Shown piece by piece: positions 5,720-6,265 of a stretch of DNA of 6,265 bases (within the stretch, counting starts at the first letter, position 1; the number at the start of each line of letters is the position of its first letter). The notes under the pieces were generated by a model. The model saw nothing but the letters and a program-made list of their open reading frames with translations, was not told the origin of the DNA and did no database searches. Source of the stretch: Ilumatobacteraceae bacterium (lineage in GTDB: Bacteria > Actinomycetota > Acidimicrobiia > Acidimicrobiales > Ilumatobacteraceae); the NCBI GenBank assembly GCA_016463105.1, contig JAEMRY010000071.1:1-6265 (forward strand), in the 5' to 3' direction. Position numbers and translations under genes: made by a program.

Positions 5720-6265
5720 TTATTCGACGTATGCCGAGCCAATAGTTCCTGGACCAGCGATTCCACCTGCTTCTATTAACAATATCTCTAGACGAGCCTG
5801 ATGCTCTGACGCACGCTTCACTTCTGCAGGCGTAGTTAATAGGGATTGGATCAACATCTCGCCATCTCGCCAGTCATCGAACTCATCCTGAAGAATAAAT
5901 TTGATTGACCGGCTAGTCGGCCCATCTGTGATCTGGCTGGTGTTATTTAAGTGAAAGGTATAAGCCGAAATGAAGTGAGGAATAAAAACGCGGTAGACGC
6001 CCACAAGTTTCTCGATTGTCATCTCTGGTGCTTCTGGTTCGGTGAGCGCCGCAATGAATCGAACCATCGCATCGTTCGGTGGACAAGTCAGTCTCTCTGG
6101 GTTCATCTCGCGAAGTTCTGGCAATCTGTTGTGCCACAACTCTGCGTGCCAAGCATGTTTGTAACAGTGTGTTCCAAGACGAAGTTTGACGTCAATCTCT
6201 GGAACAGTTGCGATCCATCCGCCTAAAACTTCGAACAGTTTCATTTCAGCCCATTTGTAGTGACC
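5720..6265 (-). CDS. Ferritin-like protein, 5' end beyond window
   Basis: At least 181 residues of a helical protein that I place, with moderate confidence, in the ferritin-like superfamily. Helices carry acidic and His residues in the expected style: YKWAEMKLFEVLGGW at the window edge, HCYKHAWHAELWHNRLPEL, the long helix FIPHFISAYTFHLNN, and FILQDEFDDWRDGEMLIQSLL. An ATG at 6244 is available, but the frame stays open to the last base, the added residues GHYKWAE continue the amphipathic first helix, and no good Shine-Dalgarno sequence precedes that ATG. The gene therefore most likely starts outside the window. It ends 21 bases before the next ferritin-like gene, in one operon, and the two may form a hetero-oligomer or be diverged duplicates. 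No canonical ExxH pair is evident in the visible part, so iron binding is uncertain. Confidence 0.65.
   Translation of the reverse strand, partial: GHYKWAEMKLFEVLGGWIATVPEIDVKLRLGTHCYKHAWHAELWHNRLPELREMNPERLTCPPNDAMVRFIAALTEPEAPEMTIEKLVGVYRVFIPHFISAYTFHLNNTSQITDGPTSRSIKFILQDEFDDWRDGEMLIQSLLTTPAEVKRASEHQARLEILLIEAGGIAGPGTIGSAYVE

Overview
The window looks like a piece of an actinobacterial chromosome (Actinomycetota), most plausibly a mid-GC aquatic lineage such as the Acidimicrobiia. This rests on the short SigA/SigB-type sigma factor, the actinobacterial form of the Bax inhibitor-1 membrane protein, frequent GTG starts, a gene that looks leaderless, and tight gene packing. The taxonomic call is an inference from protein flavour, not a computed result. 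I see no phage, plasmid, IS or CRISPR signal.

Layout from left to right. Bases 1-111 hold no supported gene and are the leader of a selenocysteine tRNA gene (selC, + strand, 112-207) with anticodon TCA, a 7-bp variable arm and an encoded CCA end. Only 4 bases separate it from the stop codon of a minus-strand operon reading toward it. In transcription order that operon is a sigma-70 family factor (2979 to 2041), a PfkB-family kinase best read as pseudouridine kinase psuK (2028 to 1126), and pseudouridine-5'-phosphate glycosidase psuG (1129 to 212). The psuK stop and psuG start overlap as ATGA. PsuK phosphorylates pseudouridine and PsuG splits the product to uracil and ribose 5-phosphate, so the operon joins a transcription initiation factor to salvage of a modified nucleoside.

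A 130-bp divergent intergenic region (2980-3109) leads to two plus-strand genes: a small ABM-fold (antibiotic biosynthesis monooxygenase-like) protein (3110-3427) and a seven-helix Bax inhibitor-1/YccA family membrane protein (3460-4296). The latter has a good -10 hexamer 7 bases before its ATG and no Shine-Dalgarno sequence, as expected for a leaderless mRNA.

The right third is a second minus-strand operon: a ferritin-like protein whose N-terminus runs off the window (5720-6265), a complete ferritin-like di-iron protein with two ExxH motifs (4862-5698), and an uncharacterised 179-residue protein (4313-4852). It converges on the Bax inhibitor gene, and a perfect 18-bp palindrome covers the end of the last gene.

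The points most worth a second look are the selenocysteine tRNA with its D-stem bulge and acceptor mismatch, the sigma-psuK-psuG operon, the two ferritin-like genes with their unknown partner, and the palindrome. I found no clearly new multi-gene system.
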